Below the pieces are notes generated by a model. The model had not been told where the DNA came from, made no database searches, and saw nothing but the letters and a program-made list of their open reading frames with translations. A stretch of 36,411 nt of DNA, from positions 1-36,411 of the forward strand of contig JALPWY010000014.1 of NCBI GenBank assembly GCA_023271875.1, written 5' to 3'. Of this stretch, positions 27,056 to 35,176 are shown in pieces. This DNA comes from Nitrospinaceae bacterium (GTDB lineage: Bacteria > Nitrospinota > Nitrospinia > Nitrospinales > VA-1). Each line of letters opens with the position of its first letter. The stretch's first letter is position 1. The position numbers and the translations under genes are program-made.

Positions 27056-27778
27056 TCAAAGAGTAAATTGATCGCCGAGGTAAATTTGCCTTGCTTTTTC
27101 ATTACGTAATATTTCATCAGGTAATCCATCTGCGATGATATTTCCTGCATTAATGATGTATGTTCTATCTACAATGCTTAACATTTCCCTTGCATTGTGA
27201 TCTGTTATTAGTATCCCGATTTTTTTGCTTTTGAGATGGGAAATGATCGATTTAATATCAGAAATAGCAAGGGGATCAATACCAGCAAAAGGCTCATCTA
27301 ATAAAATAAATTGAGGTGATGTTGCCAGGGCCCTGCTGATTTCGACTCTCCTCCGCTCGCCTCCTGAAAGCACATAAGCTTGGGTATTTTTTATATGAAG
27401 AATGTTTAATTCTCTTAATAGGGCTCTTGCTTTTTTCTTTCCCTCAAAGCTCGGAAGCCCCGTTGCTTCCATTACAGCGACTACATTTTCTTCAACTGTC
27501 AATTTGCGGAATACAGACGGCTCTTGTGGAAGGTAGCTAATACCTTTTTGAGCTCTCAAGTGCATTGGGAGGTTGGTTACATCCTCATTTCCTAAAAATA
27601 CGTTGCCTTGATCTGTGGGAATAAGTCCAACTACCATGTAAAAAGTGGTAGTTTTTCCAGCTCCATTTGGACCTAAAAGTCCGACAATTTCTCCGCGTTT
27701 GACTTTAATACTTACATCGTTTACTACCAGTCGATTCTTATACGACTTAAATAGGTTTGATGCGATTAAATAGTCCAC
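27056..27778 (-). CDS. lptB: LPS export ABC transporter ATPase
   Basis: LptB powers extraction of LPS from the inner membrane by LptFG. The 240-residue chain is a single ABC ATPase with Walker A GPNGAGKTT (36-44), Q-loop YLPQEPSVFRKLTVEENVVAV, signature LSGGERRRVEISRALA and Walker B FILLDEPFAGIDPLAISD. The LSGGERRR and FAGIDP sequences are typical of LptB rather than of LivF or other ATPases. The start is GTG without an evident Shine-Dalgarno. It lies 130 bases after lptA, longer than the other gaps in the lpt cluster, and 24 bases before rpoN. The likely permease partner is the LptF-like protein at 8497-9762. Confidence 0.97.
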   Translation of the reverse strand: MDYLIASNLFKSYKNRLVVNDVSIKVKRGEIVGLLGPNGAGKTTTFYMVVGLIPTDQGNVFLGNEDVTNLPMHLRAQKGISYLPQEPSVFRKLTVEENVVAVMEATGLPSFEGKKKARALLRELNILHIKNTQAYVLSGGERRRVEISRALATSPQFILLDEPFAGIDPLAISDIKSIISHLKSKKIGILITDHNAREMLSIVDRTYIINAGNIIADGLPDEILRNEKARQIYLGDQFTL

Positions 27779-27908
27779 TTATAATATTTTTACGAGTTTG
27801 TTTACTTGCGTCAATTTTTCAATTTAAGTCTTTAATTAGTCAATCTGGATTACCTAGTTGACCGGAGCTTGAGAACAAATCAGTCTAGCTAAGGGTAGCT
27901 TATTCGTG

Positions 27909-28418
27909 CTATTTTTTTTTGGGAAATAACTTTGCGTGCACCCGCTCATTCACAACAAAGCGATCTTTCTTCATCAAGAAGATCATTTCTCGCCCCTCGA
28001 TAATGTCATCCCCTTCCCAGGCGATAGCTCTTGGATTTCCTGTCAGTATGATTTTTTGGAGATGTTTTAGATAAACCGCACGGTCACCTTTTGCTTTTTT
28101 ATTTCCTCTAGATATTTCTACGTTACCTATGGCCACTATTTCATCAGTCTGTTTTTTGTCCGAAGTGTTATAAACCTCTATAATATCTGAGGTTATAGAC
28201 ATACCGTCTTGTGTGATAGCAACATTCCCGGAGAATATAATTTTTTGGCCTCCATTTTCTGACCTCATTCTATCGGAAGTAATCTCGATCGGAGGGAAAC
28301 TCTCCTTTTGGTGGTTTTTGTCTTTTGCTGGTTGGGAAAACCCTATTGGAGTGTATAGATTAAATAGAACAAAGATTAAAGCCACATAAAATATTAGCCT
28401 TTGATGTCTTGATGTCAT
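27909..28418 (-). CDS. lptA: Periplasmic LPS transport protein LptA
   Basis: LptA forms the periplasmic bridge that carries LPS to the outer membrane. A signal peptide (FYVALIFVLFNLYTPIGFSQPA) precedes an OstA-like beta-jellyroll. It shows PPIEITSDRMRSENGGQKIIFSGNVAITQDGMSI, with the family's IxSDRM...FxGNV motif, and later IVAIGNVEISRGNKKAKGDRAVY. The 169-residue length is slightly short but normal. It starts 4 bases after the lptC stop and precedes lptB, so lptC-lptA is clearly one unit. The small ATG context has no strong Shine-Dalgarno, consistent with coupling to lptC. Confidence 0.93.
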   Translation of the reverse strand: MTSRHQRLIFYVALIFVLFNLYTPIGFSQPAKDKNHQKESFPPIEITSDRMRSENGGQKIIFSGNVAITQDGMSITSDIIEVYNTSDKKQTDEIVAIGNVEISRGNKKAKGDRAVYLKHLQKIILTGNPRAIAWEGDDIIEGREMIFLMKKDRFVVNERVHAKLFPKKK

Positions 28419-28422
28419 CGGT

Positions 28423-28854
28423 TTATGGGTTTATTTTTTTTTTAGAAATAGTGTTATTTGTAATTTGGTCTTTTACGATACCAGTTTCAATCAACATTCT
28501 TACATTACCTTCAAGACTTAAATCATTAGTTTTGTTTGATAAAGTTCCAAAGTCTGCATAAGCTTTAAATTTTCTCATCTCATCATTGATAAAAATATAC
28601 TCGACGTTGTTCAATTTTGTGGTTTCTTTTTTTTGATTAATTTGAGCTAGCCTAGCCTTTAACTCCCAGTCATTACGGCCAGAATTTTCATGTGCAATTT
28701 TAAAATTTTTAATTTTCACATCAAGACCGTCATCATCAAACTGTATGTCTATGTTTTCAGAGGTTGCCTGGAAGGTAGATAAAAAAATGTAACCTCCATA
28801 TCCTAATACAGAAATAGCGATCAAGAGTGTTAGAGTTCTTATTTTTTCAATCAT
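28423..28854 (-). CDS. lptC: LPS export protein LptC (short)
   Basis: LptC is a bitopic inner-membrane protein that passes LPS from LptFG to LptA. One N-terminal helix (IRTLTLLIAISVLGYGGYIFL) anchors it. The periplasmic part has the FKIAHENSGRNDWELKARLAQINQ stretch, matching the xxxxxxxG...WELxAxxA pattern of LptC/YrbK. The LSLEGNVRMLIETG strand near the end is also family-like. At 143 residues it is shorter than the roughly 190 of Escherichia coli and may lack part of the C-terminal beta-jellyroll. The stop is followed by lptA after 4 bases. The 107-base gap upstream separates it from tsaE. Confidence 0.86.
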   Translation of the reverse strand: MIEKIRTLTLLIAISVLGYGGYIFLSTFQATSENIDIQFDDDGLDVKIKNFKIAHENSGRNDWELKARLAQINQKKETTKLNNVEYIFINDEMRKFKAYADFGTLSNKTNDLSLEGNVRMLIETGIVKDQITNNTISKKKINP

Positions 28855-28961
28855 TATTTATTGATTTATAAGGCGCTATAGGTGCGGTAGCTCTGCAGTA
28901 ACTATAATTCTCCCATAAGGCACAATTTTTGTAAAGGAGAATAGTAACAGCTTCTGCAGGG

Positions 28962-29450
28962 TTAACTACTTTGAAGAATGTGTGGTAAAGAGCGTTGGTT
29001 TTGACCGATCACAGTAATGTCAAAGGTCCTACGGGTTTTATCTTCAATTGATATGTGAACCTCTATTCTCTCCTCAATTCCAAGCTCTAGATTTCCACTG
29101 GGGTCTGATTCTCGTCTCAATTTTTCAGGCCACTCGATTAGGCTTACGTTGTTGGAGAAGAGGTATTCTTCAAGGCCAAGTGCTTCAATTGCAGTAAATG
29201 AGTCGAGGCGATACAGATCTATATGATTAATTGGGATGCGTCCTTGGTATAAATTTACCAAGGTGAAGGTAGGACTACGGATATATTCTCCCTTATTTAG
29301 CCCCAGACCCTGACAAATACCTTGGGTCAGAGTGGTTTTACCAGCACCAAGGTCGCCAAAAAGTAAAACTATGTCACCCGGTTTTAGGCATCTGCCCAGT
29401 TGATCACCCAAAATCATGGTCTTTTCATGACTACCTGTTGATATTTTCAT
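28962..29450 (-). CDS. tsaE: tRNA t6A biosynthesis ATPase TsaE
   Basis: TsaE is the ATPase that supports TsaB-TsaD in making threonylcarbamoyladenosine at position 37 of ANN-decoding tRNAs. The Walker A motif is FGDLGAGKTTLTQGI (residues 31-45). It is followed by IRSPTFTLVNLYQGRIPINHIDLYRL and VSLIEWPEKL, all diagnostic of the YjeE family. The 162-residue length is normal, with a short non-conserved tail. It starts 5 bases after the nnr stop; the nnr-tsaE pair is widespread in bacteria. tsaB, tsaC and tsaD are not in the window. Confidence 0.96.
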   Translation of the reverse strand: MKISTGSHEKTMILGDQLGRCLKPGDIVLLFGDLGAGKTTLTQGICQGLGLNKGEYIRSPTFTLVNLYQGRIPINHIDLYRLDSFTAIEALGLEEYLFSNNVSLIEWPEKLRRESDPSGNLELGIEERIEVHISIEDKTRRTFDITVIGQNQRSLPHILQSS

Positions 29451-29455
29451 GCCCT

Positions 29456-31006
29456 TTAGTGAAGTATCCGTTTCATAGTTTCTGGAAGAGTGCGAAGTAG
29501 GTCACCCGCAATTAAACTCGCTTGGCTTTCTTTTTGAGCGAAGATGTCTCCTGATAATCCATGGAGATATGTACCTGCGATCGCTGCCTTTGGTGTTGAA
29601 AAGCCTTGTGCTACTAATGATGCGATGATTCCAGTCAAGATGTCACCAGAGCCTGCAGTGGCCATCCCCGGATTTCCAGTTGGATTGATTGTTGTTAAAC
29701 CATTTGGTTGAGAAATGACAGTGGCGGCCCCTTTGAGAACAATAATTAGTGAGTGGACGTGGGCAAACTTTCTTGTACACTCGATTCTTTTTTCTAATAT
29801 TTTTGAAGTTTCTACTCCCATAAGCCGGGACATTTCCTTTGGATGTGGCGTAAGGATAGTATCTGTTTTTAATTGAGAAATAGTATCAGGGCTTTGGGCG
29901 AGGGCATTCACAGCATCTGCATCAATGATTAAGGGGCAATCTATAATCGGTAAGAGTTCCCTTAAAAGTTGGACTGTTTCGGGTTCCGTAGATAGGCCTG
30001 GTCCTATGGCAACTGCTGACATCCCTCTAGAATAATTGAAGAGAACTTTTTTTGCTGAGAGAGCAAAGGTCCCGACATCAGTTTCTGGTGCGGATACCGT
30101 CATAACCTCCAGAGGGTTCAACTCGAATGCTTTCTGGCAACTTTCGGGTAGAGCCAAGGTTACTAGACCGCAACCCATGCGAAGTGCAGCTAGAGAGGTT
30201 AGTCCAGCGGCACCACCTTTCCCTTTTGATCCAGCAATTACCAAAACATGCCCATAGTCTCCTTTATGGCTATCGGTTGAGCGTTGAGGAAACCAAGCCC
30301 GCAGATCTGATTCTTCTGTTACTTGGACTTCTAGTCTTTCTGACTCAACCAGCTCAGGTGGTATTCCTATGTCAATTAACTCGAGTTCTCCCATTAACTC
30401 TGCAGCTGGAAATAGTAGGTGACTTTGTTTGAATAGTGCAAGAGCTAGAGTAAGATCCGCGTGTATACAGTCACCCATCAACATACCAGTATCGGAATCA
30501 AGCCCAGATGGAATATCTATGGCTGTCACATGTTTTTTTGATTGATTGATTTTATTAATCGCTTGCTTGTAGATTCCGCTTACCGGTCGAGTAAGACCCG
30601 TTCCAAATAGCGCATCAATGACAATATCGCAGTGTTCTAGGTGGTGCTCCAAGAAATGTAAGTTAGCTTCACCTAGTTCTATGATATCGATACCAAGGTT
30701 AAAAGCTAATTCGGCGTTTATTGCTGCATCGCCTTTTAGGTTAGCTCGTCTTTCTAAAAGAAAAATCGTTACAGGAATTTTTATATTGAAGAGTAGGCGA
30801 GCTACAACAAGGCCATCTCCTCCGTTATTTCCTTTTCCACAAAAAATAAGCACTTGCTTGGTTGAAAAATCATAGAATCTTCTTTGCAGGGCTTTCACTA
30901 TTCCTGTCCCAGCATTTTCCATGAGCTTGAGCCCCTCAATATAGTAAGAGTTGGTAGCAAGTGTATCTATTTGTTTCATTTCTTTAGCTGTAGCAACTTT
31001 TTTCAT
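29456..31006 (-). CDS. nnr: Bifunctional NAD(P)HX repair enzyme
   Basis: This two-domain enzyme repairs hydrated NAD(P)H. The N-terminal epimerase (YjeF_N/NnrE) domain has MENAGTGIV, IFCGKGNNGGDGLVVARLL and DALFGTGLTRPV. The C-terminal ATP/ADP-dependent dehydratase (NnrD) domain begins near residue 230 (DSHKGDYGHVLVIAGSKGKGGAAGL). It contains LTPHPKEMSRLMG and GNPGMATAGSGDILTGIIASL, the catalytic-Asp motif. The 516-residue length is that of the fused enzyme. It is followed immediately by tsaE. The ATG lacks an evident Shine-Dalgarno. Codons in this gene and tsaE look somewhat less AT-rich than in the yej operon. Confidence 0.96.
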   Translation of the reverse strand: MKKVATAKEMKQIDTLATNSYYIEGLKLMENAGTGIVKALQRRFYDFSTKQVLIFCGKGNNGGDGLVVARLLFNIKIPVTIFLLERRANLKGDAAINAELAFNLGIDIIELGEANLHFLEHHLEHCDIVIDALFGTGLTRPVSGIYKQAINKINQSKKHVTAIDIPSGLDSDTGMLMGDCIHADLTLALALFKQSHLLFPAAELMGELELIDIGIPPELVESERLEVQVTEESDLRAWFPQRSTDSHKGDYGHVLVIAGSKGKGGAAGLTSLAALRMGCGLVTLALPESCQKAFELNPLEVMTVSAPETDVGTFALSAKKVLFNYSRGMSAVAIGPGLSTEPETVQLLRELLPIIDCPLIIDADAVNALAQSPDTISQLKTDTILTPHPKEMSRLMGVETSKILEKRIECTRKFAHVHSLIIVLKGAATVISQPNGLTTINPTGNPGMATAGSGDILTGIIASLVAQGFSTPKAAIAGTYLHGLSGDIFAQKESQASLIAGDLLRTLPETMKRILH

Positions 31007-31085
31007 TCAGCATTAAGGGGTAATAATTATAAGGTTAAACAATGTGGCTATAACTACCTTGTAATCAATTAAAGCTTTTGAAGGG

Positions 31086-31706
31086 CTATACGTAAATTGA
31101 ATAGGGATAATCTGGGGAAGATTGTAATTTTATTTCGTTTTTAGTGGGAATTAGCCCATTTACAACTGCAAATTGAAAAGGACAATCATAGCCCAGTTTT
31201 ATTTTTTCTTCACGGGTAAGAGAGTTGTATTGATCATCGTTCAGAAGAAATACTGTGTTGAAAAAATAGTCTTTAATAAATAATTCAATTTGAAAAGGTT
31301 TGCCCCTCAGTTCTGATAAATTAGCGAGCCGTCCTTCTGTATTGTCATGGTTATAATTAAAGGCAAAACGCACTAATACATCATATAAAAAACAGAAATG
31401 GTAAGTATTCATTACTTGCCAAGCATCAAGGTCACCCAAGCCACCTTTTAGAATGTGTAGTAAATTATCAAAAATCTCATAGCTACCCATTTTATGCGCT
31501 CTTGGGTAAAATTTTTTAGAGTCTTGAGGCCAGTATTCTGTGGGTTGGCGTTTTAGGAAACTGATTACATCACTTTCTTCCTCCAAAGCAACGGAAAGGA
31601 GATTACGGGGGTCAAATAATTCATCGTACTCAATGCCAGAACTTGGGGAGTATTGGTTAGGGCTAATATCTAGTCGGTCATATATATTTTTTTTAAAAAT
31701 CAACAT
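31086..31706 (-). CDS. Unknown protein, about 206 aa
   Basis: I do not recognise this protein. The frame is open to a TTG at 31736, but the ATG at 31706 (MLIFKKNIYDRLDISPNQY) is the more likely start. A TATAAT sequence on the same strand at 31739-31744 could be the -10 of a promoter giving a leader of about 25 bases, although no good -35 is seen. The product is soluble-looking, with no signal peptide. It is rich in aromatic residues and Asn/Asp, with a helical middle (YEIFDNLLHILKGGLGDLDA, YHFCFLYDVLVRFAFNYNHD). The C-terminal half has SLTREEKIKLGYDCPFQFAV and ends in a Pro/Tyr-rich tail. It lies 79 bases upstream of nnr on the same strand and diverges from the peroxidase gene. Confidence 0.65.
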   Translation of the reverse strand: MLIFKKNIYDRLDISPNQYSPSSGIEYDELFDPRNLLSVALEEESDVISFLKRQPTEYWPQDSKKFYPRAHKMGSYEIFDNLLHILKGGLGDLDAWQVMNTYHFCFLYDVLVRFAFNYNHDNTEGRLANLSELRGKPFQIELFIKDYFFNTVFLLNDDQYNSLTREEKIKLGYDCPFQFAVVNGLIPTKNEIKLQSSPDYPYSIYV

Positions 31707-31823
31707 TTGAGCAGGTAGATTAAATGAGCAGACCAATTATTATACTATGAAAGATATATTGAAAAGGTGAAGAGTTTCATTATTTACTAATCACAGTGTC
31801 GAGGATTGGAGGATTTGACTTTT

Positions 31824-32408
31824 ATGATTTACAACTTTTTTCTTAATAAGTTAGGAAATGGCAGAGTGGACTTTTCCGGTTACAGGGGTAATGTGCTTTT
31901 AATTGTTAACGTTGCCTCCCGTTGCAGTTTGACACCACAATATAAAAATCTTCAAAAATTACATGAGAAATTCTCTGGTAAAAATTTTTCTGTATTAGCA
32001 TTCCCCTGCAACGATTTTTTTAACCAAGAACCAGCCTCTGAAAGGGTGATTTTAGAGTTTTGTGATGGTGGGTATGGAGTTACCTTCGATATGTTTGAGA
32101 AAGTCAAAGTCAGAGGTATTGACGCGCACCCTCTATATAAATACTTGGTTGCCGAATTTTTGCCAGTGATTAGGCCAAGAGGCTTCAAGTCAACTTTATT
32201 TCAGTTTTTTAACCACATGTATTTTTGGCTAAAAGAGCACAGGTTTCCACATGCTGGAGAAGTTGTGTGGAACTTTCATAAGTTTGTGATTGGGAGGAAT
32301 GGTAAAGTTGTAGATCATTTTTCAAGTGACTGCGATCCATTTGATCCACGGTTAGTAGCTTGCGTCGAGAGAGAACTAAAGGACCCCTTAACTAAAGAAT
32401 CTCTATAA
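31824..32408 (+). CDS. Glutathione-peroxidase-family protein, altered active site
   Basis: This thioredoxin-fold peroxidase family member probably reduces peroxides with thioredoxin or glutathione. I chose ATG 31824 because GGAGGA at 31808-31813 is a strong ribosome site; the frame is open from TTG 31806. The first domain carries NVASRCSLTPQY with the peroxidatic Cys34, followed by LAFPCNDFFNQEP. The later WNFHKFVIG gives W149 and N150. Family members have a Cys-Gln-Trp-Asn tetrad with FPCNQF, but here the Gln is Asp64. The Thr usually found in WNFTKF is His. There is also an insert of about 30 residues before the WNF motif (FLPVIRPRGFKSTLFQFFNHMYF). Catalytic competence is uncertain. It diverges from the unknown gene and precedes the UDP-glucose pyrophosphorylase by about 190 bases. 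Confidence 0.85.
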   Translation: MIYNFFLNKLGNGRVDFSGYRGNVLLIVNVASRCSLTPQYKNLQKLHEKFSGKNFSVLAFPCNDFFNQEPASERVILEFCDGGYGVTFDMFEKVKVRGIDAHPLYKYLVAEFLPVIRPRGFKSTLFQFFNHMYFWLKEHRFPHAGEVVWNFHKFVIGRNGKVVDHFSSDCDPFDPRLVACVERELKDPLTKESL

Positions 32409-32598
32409 TCAGAGTAGTTTACCCTCAAATGGTTACTTTGTTAGGTTAATAATTATATTACTTTGAATAATTGAAAAAGTAGTCCCATTTATCCAAAAAA
32501 TTTGTATAATCCTCCTCGGTGCGGATGCTAGTTATCGAGCTTTGGTGCAGGAACTAATCTTAATCAGAACTGTTTGTCGGTCAAGGGTTAGAACTGAA

Positions 32599-33963
32599 AT
32601 GGATGAGACTCAACTAAAAAAGGCTTTAAAGTCTTTTAAATTAAAAAATTCGGTTTTGGAGGGCTATACCCACCTTTATAGCAAACTCAATACGGAACCC
32701 AAAAAAATAGGACGCTGGAAGTCTCTCCGTAATCCAGCTAAGGGAAAGATTGCCGAATATTCATCCCTTCCTGTTCCCGATAGAGAATCCTTAGAATTGT
32801 CTCTTGCCCGGCTAGCGGTTTGTAAGCTTAATGGTGGTCTTGGTACCACTATGAATTGCCGAGGCCCTAAGTCGGCGATCGTAGTTCGAGAAAAAAAGAC
32901 ATTTATTGACCTTCTTATTGAACAGGTATCAGTGATCAATAAAAAGTACCAAGCTGACGTGCCTCTTTTATTTATGAACAGTTTTTATACAAATGATATG
33001 ACTGAACGCATTGTTGGTCGGGCTGTCGGTACTACAAGAATTTTTTCTTTTTGTCAAAATGCGTACCCAAGGGTATTAGCCGACGATAGCTGTTTTCTTG
33101 ATCCCGAGAAATTGAATACTGAGGCATGGTATCCGCCTGGACACGGAGATTTATATTCATGCATTTTGGAAAATAGTTACCTTGATAATTTATTACAAGA
33201 AGGCCGCGAGTGTCTTTTTATTTCAAATGCAGACAATTTAGGAGCTACAATTGATCTTAAAATTCTCAACTATATCATTGATGAAGATATCCCATTCTTA
33301 ATGGAAGTAACTGCCAAAACTCCAGTCGACACAAAGGGTGGGGTGCTGTGTCAGGAAAAGGATCAAATTAAATTATTGGAAATTGCAGATGTCCCTCCTG
33401 AGCATGTGGTGGAGTTTTGTGGGAATGAGAAGTTTGATTTTTTTAACACCAATAATATTTGGGTTAACTTGGTCAGGTTAAAGCAAATGCTCAAAGACGG
33501 ACCACTTGACTTAGGTTTGATTGTCAATCGTAAGCAAGTTAAAAAGAAAAGTGTGCTGCAGTTAGAAACTGCTGTGGGATCTGCGTTCAATTCCTTTACT
33601 GGTGCAATGGGAATGATTGTGCCAAGGAGCAGATTTTTACCGGTAAAAAAAACCAGCGATCTCCTATTGGTGCAGTCGGATCTTTTTAGTCTTAATCAGG
33701 GAACTTTAAAAAGAGATCAAGGGGTAGTTAGGTCTGATCTCCCACAGATTAATTTGAAAGACCCTTTTAATGATCTAAAGGAGTATCAGCAAAGAATTCC
33801 AGTTCCTCCTGATATCGCTGAGTTGGATTCTCTTGAATTGCAGGGGGAAGTTCGGTTCAATGGAAAGGTGACTCTGAAAGGAAACGTGCGTCTCGTTTCG
33901 CATAAAAAGTCAATCCGAATTCCCAAAGGGACAATTCTCGAAAATAAAACAGTTGAATCGTGA
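32599..33963 (+). CDS. UTP-glucose-1-phosphate uridylyltransferase, eukaryotic-like type
   Basis: This enzyme makes UDP-glucose from UTP and glucose-1-phosphate. It belongs to the UDPGP type 1 family common in eukaryotes, not the bacterial GalU family. The nucleotide-binding loop is KLNGGLGTTMNCRGPKSAI. It is followed by LLFMNSFYTNDMTERIV, WYPPGHGDLYSCILENSYLD, ECLFISNADNLGATIDL, VTAKTPVDTKGGVL and FFNTNNIWVNLVRLK. The C-terminal part ends in a beta-helix-like segment (LQGEVRFNGKVTLKGNVRLV). The frame is open from TTG 32542, but ATG 32599 (MDETQLKKALKSF) matches the family better. Its 454 residues are typical. It may supply UDP-glucose to the WcaJ-like transferase at 4572-5978, although they are unlinked. 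Confidence 0.93.
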   Translation: MDETQLKKALKSFKLKNSVLEGYTHLYSKLNTEPKKIGRWKSLRNPAKGKIAEYSSLPVPDRESLELSLARLAVCKLNGGLGTTMNCRGPKSAIVVREKKTFIDLLIEQVSVINKKYQADVPLLFMNSFYTNDMTERIVGRAVGTTRIFSFCQNAYPRVLADDSCFLDPEKLNTEAWYPPGHGDLYSCILENSYLDNLLQEGRECLFISNADNLGATIDLKILNYIIDEDIPFLMEVTAKTPVDTKGGVLCQEKDQIKLLEIADVPPEHVVEFCGNEKFDFFNTNNIWVNLVRLKQMLKDGPLDLGLIVNRKQVKKKSVLQLETAVGSAFNSFTGAMGMIVPRSRFLPVKKTSDLLLVQSDLFSLNQGTLKRDQGVVRSDLPQINLKDPFNDLKEYQQRIPVPPDIAELDSLELQGEVRFNGKVTLKGNVRLVSHKKSIRIPKGTILENKTVES

Positions 33964-34554
33964 CACCCCTTCCACAGCTTCTTCAAACATAGCTATCACC
34001 TACCTTTAAACCTAGACTTCATCTTTATTTTTTTAAATCATTACTAACTAAGATAGCCGTTATCTTTGCATTGATTAGACGATCGACACAGTGTTGGGAA
34101 ATTATTCATAGCTTGATTAAATGTCTTGACTTTTTACATGGTTTGAATGGTTTTTCCGAAGTTTGAGGAATAACATAACTGTGTAATCTTTATTGGGGTT
34201 TGTTAGCTATTATTATTTAAATTTATCTTTAAAATCATATATTTAACAAAACTAATATAAAAAAATATTAACTAATGGGTGATAAAACCCATCCCTTTAA
34301 ATGTTCTCATACTTTAGTAATATGAAATACAAGGTCAAACGTTAAGTTATTGAGTTATTTGTGTTTAATATTTGGTTGATTACTGTCAATTTTTCTTTAT
34401 TCTTCAGTCAAAACTTTTGTTGATTTACATGCTTACATGGTGTAGTGTTTACTCCTATCTCAGATTAGGTAATGTTCATACTAGCGTGTGTAAATTTTTT
34501 ACAAGGGAAGGCTTTTAGTTAATTCGTTTATAAAGTTGTGAGGAGGCGGCTTTT
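33964..34554. other. Long AT-rich intergenic region with a small hairpin
   Basis: This 591-base stretch holds no ORF I would call and no RNA gene I recognise. It is very AT-rich, particularly 34190-34265. A hairpin ATGGGT-GATAAA-ACCCAT lies at 34275-34292. The promoter for the downstream secreted-protein cassette must be here, but the best pairs I found, such as TTTACT (34448) with TAATGT (34470), are weak. No perfect sigma-54 site is present. Confidence 0.5.
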
Positions 34555-34620
34555 ATGCCCCTGAAGAAAGCTTATAAACTGGATGTTAACCAGGGTAAGG
34601 GAGGAATGAATTATGAATAA
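34555..34620 (+). CDS. 21-codon upstream ORF coupled to the secreted protein
   Basis: The ORF starts at an ATG placed 8 bases after a perfect AGGAGG Shine-Dalgarno (34541-34546), the strongest in this window. It encodes a basic 21-residue peptide beginning MPLKKAYKLDVNQG. The stop codon TAA (34618-34620) overlaps the ATG of the next gene (34613) in the arrangement ATGAATAA, so ribosomes ending here could restart on the secreted protein. The codons for GGTAAGGGAGGA within the ORF are also the downstream gene's ribosome-binding site. It may be a leader peptide that tunes expression. No family is known to me. Confidence 0.5.
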   Translation: MPLKKAYKLDVNQGKGGMNYE

Positions 34621-35095
34621 ACTTGCACTTGCACTCATCACCGCTGTATCTGTTTTATGCTTGACTACTTTGGCATTCGCAGGAAGCTTGGCTCCTGGGG
34701 CAAGTATGTCTTGTAATGATGCCAAGTCCATTAAGTTTGCATCTGCCGGAAGCCATGCCGAGGACCGAGCAAACGCGAACTTTGTGATTTGGAAATCTTC
34801 CAACGCCACGACAGTTCCGATTTCGTTGGGGCCATCTGATACGAATGGACTCGAAAACAACAGTGCTGGCAACACGAAGGCAACAAAGGTTAAGTGTAAA
34901 GATACTACCCAGTGTATCCCGGGTGCTATTGACAGCACACCTTCAGGCGTGCGTAAAATGTGGAGCAAAGGTCGAGCAAGTGTGACCTTATCAGGTCAGA
35001 GTAATTTCAGCCGTGGCGACTCCATTGGTGATATTAGTGGTGAAGTTAGAATTACCAATACGGGTACGGTTCCCGGTAACGTAACCTGCGGTTAA
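34613..35095 (+). CDS. Small secreted cysteine-containing protein of unknown function
   Basis: I do not recognise a family. The 160-residue chain has a classic Sec signal peptide (MNKLALALITAVSVLCLTTLAFA) with probable cleavage after residue 23. The mature part of about 137 residues is rich in Ser, Thr, Asn, Gly and Ala. Its four cysteines (C34, C95, C101, C159) suggest two disulfides, and it ends in CG. The C-terminal part looks like a beta-strand region (VRITNTGTVPGNVTCG). The start is set by a strong GGGAGG site 6 to 11 bases before the ATG. Codons look richer in G and C than in neighbours, as in highly expressed genes. It has a coupled leader ORF and a strong terminator. It could be a surface or pilin-like subunit or an envelope protein; this is speculation. 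Confidence 0.8.
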   Translation: MNKLALALITAVSVLCLTTLAFAGSLAPGASMSCNDAKSIKFASAGSHAEDRANANFVIWKSSNATTVPISLGPSDTNGLENNSAGNTKATKVKCKDTTQCIPGAIDSTPSGVRKMWSKGRASVTLSGQSNFSRGDSIGDISGEVRITNTGTVPGNVTCG

Positions 35096-35123
35096 ATTTA
35101 TTTGCGATAGATTAATAAAAGAG

Positions 35124-35154
35124 CCAGTCCGGATTTTTCGGGCTGGTTTTTTTT
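35124..35154 (+). terminator. Rho-independent terminator after the secreted protein
   Basis: The arms CCAGTCCG (35124-35131) and CGGGCTGG (35139-35146) pair over 8 bases with one G-U pair and enclose the loop GATTTTT. Eight T residues follow at 35147-35154. It begins 29 bases after the secreted-protein stop and is the clearest terminator in the window. It lies between two convergent genes, so it may also affect uppP transcripts from the other strand. Confidence 0.9.
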
Positions 35155-35176
35155 CCTTCCGGTCGTTGATTTTTAT

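Noticed and set aside
28865-28960. CTGCAG-containing near repeats between tsaE and lptC
   Set aside because: The copies (CTGCAGAAGC and CTGCAGAGCT) match over too few bases to be distinguished from chance.
34528-34968. 146-codon minus-strand ORF opposite the secreted protein
   Set aside because: The plus-strand frame has a signal peptide, strong ribosome sites and a terminator. The minus-strand ORF is its shadow.
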